Of a stretch of DNA of 64,000 bases, positions 22,472 to 34,079 are shown in pieces; within the stretch, counting starts at the first letter, position 1; every line of letters begins with the position of its first letter. The notes below the pieces were generated by a model that was not told the DNA's origin, ran no database searches, and was given only the letters and a program-made list of their open reading frames with translations. The translations under genes and the position numbers were made by a program. The DNA comes from Mucor racemosus (taxonomy: Eukaryota > Mucoromycota > Mucoromycetes > Mucorales > Mucoraceae): the NCBI GenBank assembly GCA_027405735.1, contig JAPEHQ010000001.1:3472001-3536000 (forward strand), given 5' to 3'.

Positions 22472-24642
22472 AAGTTAGATTAAATTTATAGCCATATATA
22501 ATAGAAACGCTATTTAAATACATATATACATGCACATATACGTATATTAATTGTAATATTAATAAATAAAACTCTATTTTTATAGTAGTAATTTACAAAA
22601 ATGCATATAGATACGATGATTTTATATGGTCGAACACAAATCTTGCTGAAACGCATTGTTACACAAAATGTATGGTCTCGAGTAAAATTGGGAAAATCTG
22701 AAAATATTGTTTGTTGTATAAGACTGTAGGGCCCGAATAATCATATAAACAAATCTTGAACCTAAAATTGCTTGAATTAGTAATCAGAGATGTGCTACTT
22801 TACATATGAACAGAATTATATGTAAATGCTAAATCCGTTTGATCGGATCATCACACAAATATATGTACACATGCATTATATCCACATGTTTTTCATTAAT
22901 AAAGTTCAACTAACCATTGTATTGTAATGAACGAAATAATACAACACTGCAGCAAATGTAACAACGCTTTTCTGGGTGTACAAATTATACTCAACCTTGC
23001 TTAATAGATGTTCCAATCAACCTATTATAACACATAACCTTAAAAAAGGCATGCATCTCACATGTAGGGTCACTGCATATGAGCTGAATTTTAACTTGAA
23101 AAGACTAGTTTCTACACATTTTAGAGGATTCTTACTTGTGTCTTTTATAAGACTAAAAAGAAGTTGACGTTTTTGAAATGTTGCTCAACACGTCAAATAT
23201 ATGTCTATAATTTTTTTTCCTGAAAAATCGATTGTTTTTGGGCCAAACGGTTGACTGAAACATGGCCCCTATTTTTTGAAAGACTCGATTTTGTTGGCAA
23301 GAAAAGGTAAGGAGCACACAAATCATAGATGATATGGTATTTTTCTGGACGTTTGTACATATTGAACACAAGAGAAACTGGATAATGACTTTATATTGTC
23401 AAGTAAGCCGTATACATTCTATATCCAAAGCACCTGATGCATATTTTATATTTGTTTCAATATATGTATAACGATGATTACATGGAATTAATTGTAAACA
23501 AAGTGAAAATCACCAAGGAACATAATAATATACAAAACAGTAGATATTTACTCAATAAAGCTACTGTTATTTATAGTAAATATATCAAGTTATGCGATTA
23601 TAGATAGGTGATATAATGGTTTCTATAATGAAACTCTTGCATCCTATATACGTATACTATAGGACAACTTTGTGCTATTGACATTTCCAACAAAAATACA
23701 GAATAATAATAAACATTTACACCTTTAGCAACATAATAATACGTATTACATCGTCTGACAGAATGTAAAAACTTACAAATAAAAAAGATGGAGGGGAAAT
23801 GGGATATACTCCATGCTCAACAAAACAAAAAGATCAAACATCAATGACAAACTCGAGAATTTAGCCAATAGAATAAAGACTTTGCACCTTGGACAAAGTA
23901 AAGTCTCACGCTGATGGTTCCAAAATCTCATCTGAGATGTGTGCCATCTAAAAAAGATGATCAAAATGATGTTATTTCAAAAAAAGAAGGTTTGAAGGAA
24001 AAGGTTATGCTTATAAAAGCTCCTTTTCTCTTTCTCTTTTATTTTCTTTCTTAATCATTTATCTTTGTACATATACCATTAATATTCTTACCAACAAAAT
24101 ATACATCATCCTCTATCTTTTAGTGTCGCTTATTCAATGATATTTGTGTGATATTTTATACCCCACTGTATTATTTTCAAAATACACATTTTACGGAATA
24201 TGGCGATTAATTGAGCCTTGATGATGAGATATTGAGCCACATGACTCTATTTATGCTATTTTGTACCTGACGATCATGTCTGTGTATTAGAATAACGTTA
24301 TATAGTTTTTATATATACACCATCTAAATTGAGACATCCGAGGTAATATAGTATCTAAATTATTTGATAAACGATAATAGCGCGATAATCGGTCATTAAA
24401 GATGATTTACCCACTTGATTGTTATAGTAGAGGAGAACCTTAATTTTTATATGGAATCAACATTTGTAAAGTTAATTGACACAAGAAAAAAAAACGTAAT
24501 TATTAATGATTTGCTAATTCTTGTACATCCAACCCATCAGGCCTATTTTAGAGTATTTTTTTACGTATTTAAAAAGGAAAAGAACATTTAAATTTGTATA
24601 TACATTTGAAGAACATATCCAGCATCCTTTTACAACTCAATG
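22472..24642. other. Intergenic, no gene seen
   Basis: About 2.2 kb of AT-rich DNA with short frames that show no family signature. A repeat-like phrase GAAAAATCGATTGTTTTTGG lies near 23221, but no second copy is present in the window. Confidence 0.45.
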
Positions 24643-24688
24643 TGCATCAATATACAGCAGAATGATAATTCTGCTGTGTGTTGATGCA
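24643..24688. repeat. Long imperfect hairpin
   Basis: TGCATCAA-TAT-ACAGCAGAAT, loop GATA, ATTCTGCTGT-GTG-TTGATGCA. Eighteen base pairs in two blocks with one symmetrical three-base internal mismatch. It stands out strongly from the surrounding AT-rich sequence. No coding context is recognised. Confidence 0.7.
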
Positions 24689-25764
24689 GACAAATATCTC
24701 TTGGTGGCTATAGAATTCCTCTCCGCCATAATAATGAGCTTTAAATGCTAATCAAGCACCGCAATTTTCGTTTAGAAGTTTAGTTTATCAATTTTGGGTT
24801 TAACATGTTACTATGTAAGACATTGGATTCTATTCAATACCATCAGGAGCATGATATCGTGGTAAATAATACATTTTTTATTGTAAATATCCTTTGAAAA
24901 AATATATATAAAAAAAAAGAAACAAAAAAGAAGAAATGGGTTTACGCCCGTGCATGTAACCATCACAACCAATTAAGAGAATAATAGATCGAAGACTATC
25001 CCCGAGGATACTTGTAGTATAGTAACACTTGAAAAAACAAAAGTTTAAATGCTACCATCTAAAATATTTATCCTTTTATGAGCATGTACATGTTAACAAA
25101 TCAAACAGTTAAACACATTTTACATGTATGATTTCTATATCTTTTCTTTTTTCTTTTTTTTTTTTAGATTTGAACATTCAAGCGAGACATGAAACTTTTC
25201 TCATTACAACAAAGTCGAGTGAGTTTAGGATCAGCGTTTAAGTATTCCCTTCTAAATGATTCGTACAACTTGATATGTACGAATTAGGACGTTTCCCCTT
25301 CCTTTTGATTATCAGAAAGGTTACGATTGGCTCGATAAGATAGATATATAACCTCTTGAGAGCAATACAAGCATATAAAAGTCTGATTAAATAGCAGCTC
25401 CCAATCATGGATACGCTACTACTGAATATACTTGGCGTCACTATAATTGCGTTACGAATCATTTCCCCTTAAATAAATGTGACTCATTAGAAATGTGAAG
25501 ATACAAACTGTAAATGTTTCCAAACAACATGGAATAAGGTCTGTAACACCAAACAATAGACTACATAACTTTATACAACATATCCGTCGGGTAGTAATTC
25601 ACATGATGTAGTATGTATATATAAATTTAATGTAAACTAAGAAACATAGCATGTAAGCTTCCATAAGGAATATAAGGGGATAAGACTCATAGGGCGGCAT
25701 CTCAAGTCAGGTGTCACTTTGAAATCCCCCAGCAAAAGAGAAAAAAGACCCGGGCTCTAAAGGG
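24689..25764. other. Intergenic upstream of the GATA gene
   Basis: No gene recognised. The stretch close to 25690-25750 is G/C-richer (GGGCGGCATC, CCCGGGCTC) than its surroundings and probably belongs to the promoter of the GATA factor gene. Confidence 0.45.
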
Positions 25765-25772
25765 TATAAATA
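25765..25772 (+). promoter_or_regulatory. TATA box of the GATA factor gene
   Basis: TATAAATA in the context AGGGTATAAATACAAAGG, about 255 bp before the ATG. It is followed by a very pyrimidine-rich leader of about 200 nt with C- and T-tracts. Confidence 0.55.
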
Positions 25773-26024
25773 CAAAGGAAAGACCATCCATTATGTTTCT
25801 TTTTCCCTCTTTCTTATATATAAACATATTTGATTTTCAACTAGAAGATTGGTAGACGCGTTTAACTGAAAAAGAAGAAAAACCCCTCCCCCCCTTCTCC
25901 AAAAACCCTCTAAAACTAAAAATCCCTTTTTGTTTTTATATAAACGTTTACTCTTCATACGGTAGCGTTTTTATTTTATATTTTTTTCTTTTTTTTTCCC
26001 TGATAATTTTTATCCCAACAAAAA

Positions 26025-27167
26025 ATGACTGAATCAAACGATTATTTGCTTTTATCTTCTTCTGATATTTTTGGAAAAGATCACCTTTTATCAAACTTTC
26101 TTCAAGATCATAATCAACAAATATCACCTGTCATTCAGACAAATTTCCCTTCTCCAGCATCATCTAATGATTCACTTGACAGTCCTGAATTGACTAATAA
26201 TCTTTCAATTGATCCAAATGTATTGCAAAACCTTCCAATGTCTGTTCTTCAATCACTTGCTGCCATGTATCAACAAAATGATTCAAACAACAACAACAAC
26301 AACATTTTGGAAAGTTTCGATCAATTTGTTAAATTTGAAGACGACAATTCAAATGTCAATGATGGTGCTGTAGTCGCTCCCGTAATTACGCCTATCACTA
26401 CTTCCGCTCCTACTACTCCTAGTAAGCCTAAAGCTTATAGACCTCCTCGTCAATTAGAGTGTCATAACTGTCATGTAACTAAAACTCCTCTTTGGCGTCG
26501 TACTCCTGATAGAGCTCACTCTCTTTGTAATGCTTGTGGTTTATATTATAAGCAATATGGTACTCATCGTCCACTTCATGTCCGTCAAAAGCAACAAACT
26601 ACAAAGCAGGCTTCTCCTACAATTGCCACTACTTCTATTGCGACATCTCCTGTCAATTCACCTACCAACAGTGTCTCTACTCCTGCTTCAAATGCTGCTG
26701 AAGTGGCTGCTAATTTGCTCCGTCCTATTCTTAGTCATCCTTCTAATCCTCAACAACAACAACAACAACAATGTAATAGCTGTCATCAGACCAATGTAGC
26801 TCTTTGGAGAAAGAGTGAAAATAGTGAAGCTCTTTGCAATGCTTGTAATTTTATTCAAGATGGTGTTGTTGAATCTCCCACTAATAAGCGTCCTCGTGAT
26901 GATTCTATTAGTCAGTTAGAAGACCAACGTCCAAACAAGATTGCTCATATTGCTAATGAGACACCAGCTTTATTCCCTGCTACTCCTGCTATGCCACCTA
27001 CTCCTCCTTCCGTTGCTGTGCAATCAAAGGAATGGGCAGAGATTGATGATACACGCTTCAAAACTTTACTTAGCCGTATGAATGCTCAACAAATGCATGG
27101 TTTCTTGGGTATGCTTGAACGTCGTTGCGCTATTTTGCGTTCCATCCTTGTCCCTCAACAGGAGTAA
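26025..27167 (+). CDS. GATA-type zinc finger transcription factor (380 aa)
   Basis: An intronless frame. The first finger (about residues 146-171) reads CHNC-18 residues-CNAC with LWRRTPD and then GLYYKQYGTHRPL plus a basic tail (RQKQQ), a full GATA finger of the C-X2-C-X18-C-X2-C loop class. The second (about 250-274) is CNSC-17-CNAC with ALWRKSE, but lacks the GLYYK-type helix and basic arm after the last cysteines. Poly-N and poly-Q runs separate acidic, serine/proline-rich regions. A basic KRPRDD near residue 290 may be a nuclear signal. The last 50 residues form a helix with MHGFLGMLERRCAIL. Family knowledge: fungal GATA factors bind HGATAR and often control nitrogen use, light or iron responses; which one this is cannot be said. 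The permease on the other strand about 5 kb away is a conceivable target. Confidence 0.9.
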   Translation: MTESNDYLLLSSSDIFGKDHLLSNFLQDHNQQISPVIQTNFPSPASSNDSLDSPELTNNLSIDPNVLQNLPMSVLQSLAAMYQQNDSNNNNNNILESFDQFVKFEDDNSNVNDGAVVAPVITPITTSAPTTPSKPKAYRPPRQLECHNCHVTKTPLWRRTPDRAHSLCNACGLYYKQYGTHRPLHVRQKQQTTKQASPTIATTSIATSPVNSPTNSVSTPASNAAEVAANLLRPILSHPSNPQQQQQQQCNSCHQTNVALWRKSENSEALCNACNFIQDGVVESPTNKRPRDDSISQLEDQRPNKIAHIANETPALFPATPAMPPTPPSVAVQSKEWAEIDDTRFKTLLSRMNAQQMHGFLGMLERRCAILRSILVPQQE

Positions 27168-28274
27168 AACAGCATTTTTAAAAAAAAGTTTTTATAGCAT
27201 CTTTTATTTCTGTATATTTTTCTTCTTATCTTTTTTTATCTATTTCTTTTATGGGCTTTTCCTTCAACGAAATCGCCTTTTGTATATGTTCAACACATAC
27301 CTTTACAGAGTATCTTTTTAAACAAAAGTTCTCTAGTATATTTTTATATATTTTTTTCTTTAATAATATTATCTTTTATATGTTCTATGTTTTTATCTTT
27401 TTTCTTTATTAATTTATACCGTTCAACACTTTCTACATTTTCCCCCCAAAAAAAATCTTTTACTACAAAAAAATAAACCATTTTTTTCTTTTGAAAAAGG
27501 AAAAAACAAACAAAAACTTTTTTATTGTGATACATGCTTTCCTAAATAATCATATTCGGTAAAATTCTATTATTGAATGCTTTGTGTACTTTTATTTTAC
27601 TGTAAAGATTCTATTTATATGTAAATCGACTCTCATGAATTAGATCGGTTTTCGTATGATAAACCTCCCCCTTAAACGTGCCTTTAATTGTAAACGTTGT
27701 GTTCCTGCCACATTAACACACAAAAAGTTACGCAAAATTTTTGAAAAAAAAAACCCGTAATTATCATTCTAGATGTCAAAGCACATCATATAATTCATAA
27801 AAGCCATTGGAGGTGTAGTTGAAATTTCCTGTATGAATTAAATACCAGATTTTTTTTTTTTTTTTTTTTTTTTTACATACTTGCAGTTCAGAAGAAAGAA
27901 ATGTAAACACTCAATTTGCGAAAGGCAACATTGGTATTATCATTTGTAATGTATCGTGTGCAATCGCAACTAAATAGTTTATTTTAATGGCTTCCGATTG
28001 ATGTGGTTTCATCCACAGCAAAAGCAGTAAGAATGTTTCAATCGTAAATCAAATCAATCAATTCTAACTCAATTCTATAGTATCATCATTGTACATGAAG
28101 CTTTTTGTTGGGGGAATAAATTGGGCTCATCTATAGTGTTCCATAAAATTTGCTTGGTAAATAATAACTTTTATAATGGCATTAGAATTTGCTTTCTGTG
28201 TTGCTACTTCATTTTTAAAGACTGGTTATCATTTCTATGAAATTTTACGATTTTGTTAATATCTGCAAGCTAAA

Positions 28275-28309
<35 letters not shown>

Positions 28310-29841
28310 AAAATTCGTCATATTACGAAAAGAAACAAAACTAATTAGTGATCATATCGCCATAAACTATTACGGGATCTCAAAACCCATATTTATCAAG
28401 TTCTATTCATCTTTAAAGAGGTTTTGCAGATGTTCAAACAGCAATCATACGTACATCTGAACTATTTGATACATGTGATATATGCTCGAATTTTTTATTT
28501 TAGTTTCGGCCATCAATTTAATGCAGAGTATATCACATACAAACCTGACGGGATTCAAATTTGCTTATAATGATGATAAACAAAAACACTTTAGCTTGCA
28601 GCTTGAGCATAAGAAAAAGTACTAGTGTCCAACCTAAATACAACTATAAAGTATCCGTGATAATTTTTTTTTACATTGATACATCATATGACAAATAATT
28701 AGTTCTACTAGTCAAAGAAATAATGCAGCAATTCATCGCAGTTTGTAGTTGTTTCAGATCAAAGAAAGGTTAAAATACTTGGAAATTCCAACGTAAAAAG
28801 TGCACCAACCATAATTCTATCGAGTAAAGTAATAATAATGGTGGCCTTAGGCTACGTGCATTTTAACTAATCATTAAAGACAATCCGTTTATACAAAATC
28901 AAGCATCTAATTCTTCATGTTTCACAGAAATTACCAAAATTGACGCTTTAATCGGCGCATTACTATGGTTTTTGGCTTTGCTCAAAGCTCTAAAGCATTC
29001 CAAACGATAGCCCTTGTTTAATAGATGCTATTTAATGCGTTTTTGGAAACTTTTCATGTCGATAATTTTTTTATCATTTCAGCCCTATGGATGTAGGCAA
29101 ATTTTGTCAAATTTGATAAAAATCGATTTTTCGGCTTAAAATAACCACATTTTACTAAGGTATCTACTGACAAGAATATACTCAAATTTTGTCTTCTATA
29201 ATATTATAACGTTTATTTGGGCATCATCAGCTAATATTTTTATTTTTCTGAAAAAAACGAAAAACTCACCTTTATCAAAATTGAGCAACATTTTATGTTA
29301 CAATTTGGCAAATAAAAATTTTTTTAAAATTTTTTGCAAAATTTAACACAAGTTTACTTAATAGAAAAAGCTATACTTATTATCAATATCTAAAAGAAAA
29401 AATCTTTTAAAAATTAATTTTTTTCGGTTTTTCCTTTTTTTTCATTTTTCAGGACCTGAATCGACATTCAAAAAAACTCGATTTTAAACGCCGCGATTGA
29501 CATTTTTCATGCAGAAACCAGGAAATGAATGGATAATTTCCATGCGCTTAACTGGCCATTTCACCATAATTTATACATTTAATCAATAATGCATACATGA
29601 GAATACAAAAAACGTGGTTAAAGTTGTTGTTTCACACAAAAATGATAAATTATTACCCAACATAGATTGTTATATATATACAAATACAGGGTGATTTATT
29701 ATAAGATAAAATAAAGAAATAATTTAAAGGGGATAAATATATATAGTAATATTAATATGATGGCTAAAAGCAAAAATAATCCAAGAGATGAGAATGACTA
29801 AAAGCGGTAAATAGTAGATAAAGGATGGGTATTGGATTCTT
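27168..29841. other. Intergenic between GATA factor and permease
   Basis: No gene recognised. It begins with the T-rich 3' UTR of the GATA gene (AATAAA near 27471). Long T tracts lie at 27850-27874 and 28281-28308. The part 29040-29520 has the style of the repeat families elsewhere in the window (AAAATCGATTTTTCGGC, GAAAAAAACGAAAAACTC) but no second copy is present here. Confidence 0.5.
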
Positions 29842-31749
29842 TTAGATTCGCTCAACCTCATTAACTTGATATTTCTTGTTGCCTTCATTGTCACTGTTGC
29901 TGCTTTGACTAGAGCTATCATATTCAGGAGCGCGATCTTGCTTCTTGGCATCATCAACGGCTGTTTCAACAGGAATACCATCCAATTGAGGATCGTATTC
30001 AAGACTTTTTCCAGGACCTTTGAAGAACTTTTTAGCACGAGCATAATAGTAAAGAACAGACGCACCAATGACACCAACAAATACAACAATAGCATAATTC
30101 ATGTTATCAGGAGTAACAGGATATTCAGTTGGGCAAACAAAGAGAGCAGATGTCAATAAAATCCAACACAAACTAATAAAATTAATTGCATCAGAAAATG
30201 GACCCAAATGGAAAGGACCACGAACAAACACTTTTCTTGCTACAGTTAATTTGAGAGCAATGGGAATAAAATAGGCCATAGAAGAAGCGATAGTATTGAC
30301 AGATACGATGGCATTGAATGCGGTTTCATTGATTATATAAAGCAAACCAACAATCATGGCAAAAATGACATTGAACCAAACAGCATAAATAGGAGTTTGA
30401 GTTTTCAAATTAATGGTAGCAAGTTGCTTAGAGAAAGGAGTACCACCATCACGAGCAAAAGCGTAAATCATTCTTGAACTACCTAAAGTCAAAGCAGAGC
30501 CAGAAAAGAACATGGCACCCATAATAATGGTTGTGAATACAACGGTCCATTTATAGCCAACACCATCCAAGAAAATTTGGGTCATGGCAGGACTAAGTTG
30601 AGTATCAACAATTTGGGTTTGATAATCTTGAACACAAAAGTTTACAGAGATCAAAAAGATAAAACCAACAATGGCAGCAGTACCGATAGCGTAAAGAATA
30701 CCACGAGGAGCGCTGCGACCAGCATCGCGAGTTTCATCTGACATGTGAGCAGCACTGTCAAAACCAGAAAGGGTATATTGAGATTGCAAAAGACCGATCA
30801 AGAAAGCATAACCTCCAGATGAAAAGCCAGTGTTGTTTTCAAAGTGAGTAAAGACCCATTGAGCGCTAGGTTTGTTTGGGGTTAAAACTAAAGCGACAAT
30901 TACGATGAGAAGAGTGCCGACAAGATGCCAGTAAAGAGACGTTTGATTAAAGAAACCATTGTATTTGACACTTGCAGAGTTAATAATACCATGTACTACA
31001 GCAATGACGACGAAAATACCGTATTGCCAATAAATACTAGGATTATTGTTAGAATCGCTGATATTGATAATTGAGGCAATGAATTGAGAAAGACCAAGAT
31101 CTGCGGAAGTAATTGCAACTATAGTTAAAGCAAAAGTTAATATTTTTAGTATTTTTTTGACATGATACAAGATGATCTAAATGATAAGAAAAAAAAAAGG
31201 ACATACCAGTCTGTAATACAAACAAAGAAAAAAGAGATTAGAATAAGGTTTGATCAAGTAGATTTTGTTACAATATTTACCAAACCAAGCCAGTTACACC
31301 AACCAGTCAACCAACACATGATAGGAACCCACTCAGGGGGAGCTAATTTGGACACCCAAATGTAAAGGCCACCTGTAATAGGATAAGCAGAGCAAATCTC
31401 AGCTAAAGAAAGACCAACGCCGAATGTAAAGACTGATACGAGGATCCAGCCCCAAATAACAGCAATTGATCCAGCAGCAAGCATAGCATCACCCCAAAGA
31501 GGAGTGAGACCAGATAAAATAGAGCAACAGCCAAAAGCAATTGCAAAGTTAGAAACAGTTGACATGGTTTTATCCATTTCCTATTTTAAAAATGTTAATT
31601 GATTTAATGAGGTCAGTTTTAGTGCTGATTAGCTGTACCTGCTTATAACCCATAGAATGTAATAATTCTTCCTCAGTTTGAAACTGAGGTCTGTTTTCAC
31701 CAGTTTCATTTACTTCATTGATGCTTAGGTTACGGTCCATGCCAACCAT
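29842..31749 (-). CDS. Amino acid / GABA / choline-type permease (APC superfamily, ACT family, 563 aa)
   Basis: Minus strand. Exons 31639-31749, 31281-31580, a 4-nt microexon 31207-31210, and 29842-31118. With the microexon the frame is continuous and gives 563 residues, usual for the family. Signatures: GLTPLWGDAML-AGSIAVIWGW (TM1-2), PITGGLYIWVSKLAPPEW, GFDSAAHMSDETRDAGRSAP, SGSALTLGSSRMIYAFARDG and FVRGPFHLGPFS. These are conserved in fungal GABA (UGA4), choline (HNM1) and polyamine permeases. About 12 membrane helices are expected. Substrate is not decidable from sequence. N-terminus ELLHSMGYKQ and an acidic, serine-rich C-tail are cytoplasmic and may control trafficking. The ATG at 31749 is followed three codons later by another (31740); either could start. 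An alternative splice without the microexon would insert about 19 unusual residues (see findings). Confidence 0.88.
31207..31210 (-). other. Probable 4-nt microexon of the permease gene
   Basis: ACTG on the minus strand lies between TTACAG and GTATGT, both consensus splice signals. Including it joins WLGL to VAITSADLG in frame with no extra residues except one threonine. Without it, the flanking exons are out of phase at the site used by the family. Confidence 0.55.
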
Positions 31750-31916
31750 ATAATAATTAGAGTGCGGGGTGACGGAATTTTCGAAATAAAATTGGGAATA
31801 TAGTAAAAGAGTTGTTTTTTTACTAGTAAATGTTTTAATGTACAAGTAAAAAAAGAAAAAAGAGAAAAAGATAAAGCAGCAAGAGAGGGAAAAAAGGGAT
31901 AATTTTGCACTTCTTT

Positions 31917-31924
31917 TTATATCA
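31917..31924 (-). promoter_or_regulatory. TATA-like box of the permease gene
   Basis: On the minus strand ATATAAAAAG lies about 170 bp upstream of the predicted ATG. Confidence 0.4.
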
Positions 31925-32107
31925 AACCAAGGAACTAGCGCGCTGCTTTAATGTTATTTAGATCTTCCATGCCATTTGTTCATCATCATCATTATGTTGC
32001 TTATTTCTACAGGACTCCGCCCGTAATATTAAGCACACAAAAAAGGACAAGAAAACCATCGTGTCCTCTCTTGTGTGCCAAATGAATAATATTAAGGTTC
32101 CTGGAAG

Positions 32108-32412
32108 CTATCTTATCAAAATGGAGAATTGCCCTATAGTATTGTTCCGCTGACAAATATGTTGTAGTACTAACCCATTTACATATCGAATATCCTTACC
32201 GTGGGGGTCACTTGATCCAAATGGGATTTTCCCCCACATTTTCAAAGGGCAAGTGCAAGAGCAGTAATCTCCATAAAGGAATGCACTTGACCAATCAAAT
32301 TGATTATCTCTCACGCATCTTCCAAATGTGGTTGCTCTAATGACTAATAAATCACTTTTCATTTCACTTGTTTTGGTGATTCTCTATTTCGGAACTCAAC
32401 GGTGGTTGATAA
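32108..32412 (-). promoter_or_regulatory. Candidate GATA and CreA/Mig1-type sites upstream of the permease
   Basis: HGATAR motifs on either strand occur at 32108-32113 (AGATAG), 32113-32118 (TGATAA), 32304-32309 (AGATAA) and 32407-32412 (TGATAA). A further AGATAA is at 31869-31874. An inverted pair GTGGGGG (32201-32207) / CCCCCAC (32231-32237) fits the SYGGRG core bound by CreA/Mig1 repressors. GATA motifs are common by chance in AT-rich DNA; the G-rich inverted pair is not. Inference only. Confidence 0.4.
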
Positions 32413-34075
32413 GAAATTGTCATTATAGAATTGATACTAGTTGATGCAGATAAAAACTCAATTGACATGCAAGAAAAGAAAATCTATAGCATGTACATTT
32501 TTGGTTGATTCGTGGGAATCGGTGCATGATTTGTCTGAAAAGGTATTTTCACCATGGTTATTAAATAAAAGAGTAGGGTACCTAATGTACAGTAATCAAT
32601 TCAGCATTATGACACATTTGCCTTTCTTTTTTTTTTTTTTTCTGCTTGCTTGCTACGAAAAAAAAAAGTTTATATATATATATATACATATGTGCTACTT
32701 GAACACTTTTCGTGGTATTTTTTTCCCACAAAATAAAACTTGTGGAGTACAAAATATCACAGAAATCCACTAGGGCGAGATTTCGGGAATGCGTATTGAA
32801 TATACTATATGGTAAAATATAATGAAAATACAAGTAAAAAGGCTAGCTTTCACAGTTCCAAGACAAACAGTAATATTTATTTAAGAAAAAGGTTGCAATG
32901 TTACAATGACCAATGTGTAACTTGAAATTAACTAGTTGTTCCTGTTGAAGAACAGAAAGAATACTAAAAAGCAATTTTAGTCATTTATTTATTTAGTATC
33001 AAACTAAAACCATTCCGTTTCATATCTCGGCTTGTAAGCCAAGGGTAAATGGCATATTTTACTGATGCAAACCATCAAGGAAATAGATGGGTAAACAATA
33101 ATTTGGATTTGTCAAGCTTTGATCTCGTAATTTCGATTACGGCAAATCTCGTGGGCCACAAAGAGATAACTAACAAGTGGCAGCCCTTTTTTAATGAATA
33201 TATCCTTGCGCTTTTCTGGTTTTTGCATTTTTTTTATAAAAGGAAATACATGTCAAAAATTGTATTAAAAATGACAAAAAACATGCAACTTTTCTCACGA
33301 ATCTAGTCGTATTAATCACCAACAAAGTCATATAGAGAAACGGCCATATGTGCGTGTGTAAAATAAAATAGATAACAGATAAGGAGCATCTTGTTTTGAT
33401 ACAATTTTTAAAGTAGCGGGATTCACTTTTGGTTTGCTCCAATAACATCTTGTACAATGTTATTCGCTTCTGTGGGTTTTTTTCTTCATCTTGACACAAT
33501 TATTTTTAAGAAAAGAAAGTTTATACTATGTGTGTATAACAGAACAGATTATATTCGGTACTGTATAGATCATATCGCGTATATCGTATAGACGAAATAT
33601 GTGGACGTCATAATTTTTATATACAACAGTAGAAAAATTTATCACTTGTTACAATTGGGCTTAACACATAGTCAGCATATATACATTTTATAGTTAACAC
33701 CTTACAATTAATTATAGATTCTCATTTACTTCAAAGATCAGCTTAATTACATGCATACTCAGAATTTCTCTTTATAGGCTACTGGTTTGTAAGTTAACTA
33801 TATCAGGCATTCTGTCGTTGATGTGGCCTGTATAGCATATCATTGATAAATTACTGATAAATGAGCATTATAATATACTGTTAAAATCTCTCAAGGTTAT
33901 GGCAAATTAAATCTCAAGTATAAAAAATTAAAAAACATAAGCTTAGCTGAAAAGCTACACTTCAACGTTGTTATCAACGGGTGCATTTTAGAAATTTAAC
34001 CTTTTCCATAAAAGTTAAACTATGTTTTAATATACGTGCACGTTCTTTGATCATATGTCTCAACTGTACCGTACA
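32413..34075. other. Intergenic, no gene seen
   Basis: AT-rich, with a T tract at 32626-32641 and a (TA)n run at 32673-32686. Short frames without family signatures. Confidence 0.5.
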
Positions 34076-34079
34076 TCAT

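Noticed and set aside
23770..23965. C/D-box snoRNA-like layout (CAATGAC ... CTGATGG)
   Set aside because: Boxes are weak and there is no terminal stem; too easy to find by chance.
24521..24751. Open frame over the hairpin at 24643-24688
   Set aside because: No family signature; the hairpin explains the non-random sequence better.
32108..32362. Minus-strand open frame of 84 codons upstream of the permease
   Set aside because: No recognisable motif; it overlaps the presumed promoter with its inverted G-rich sites.
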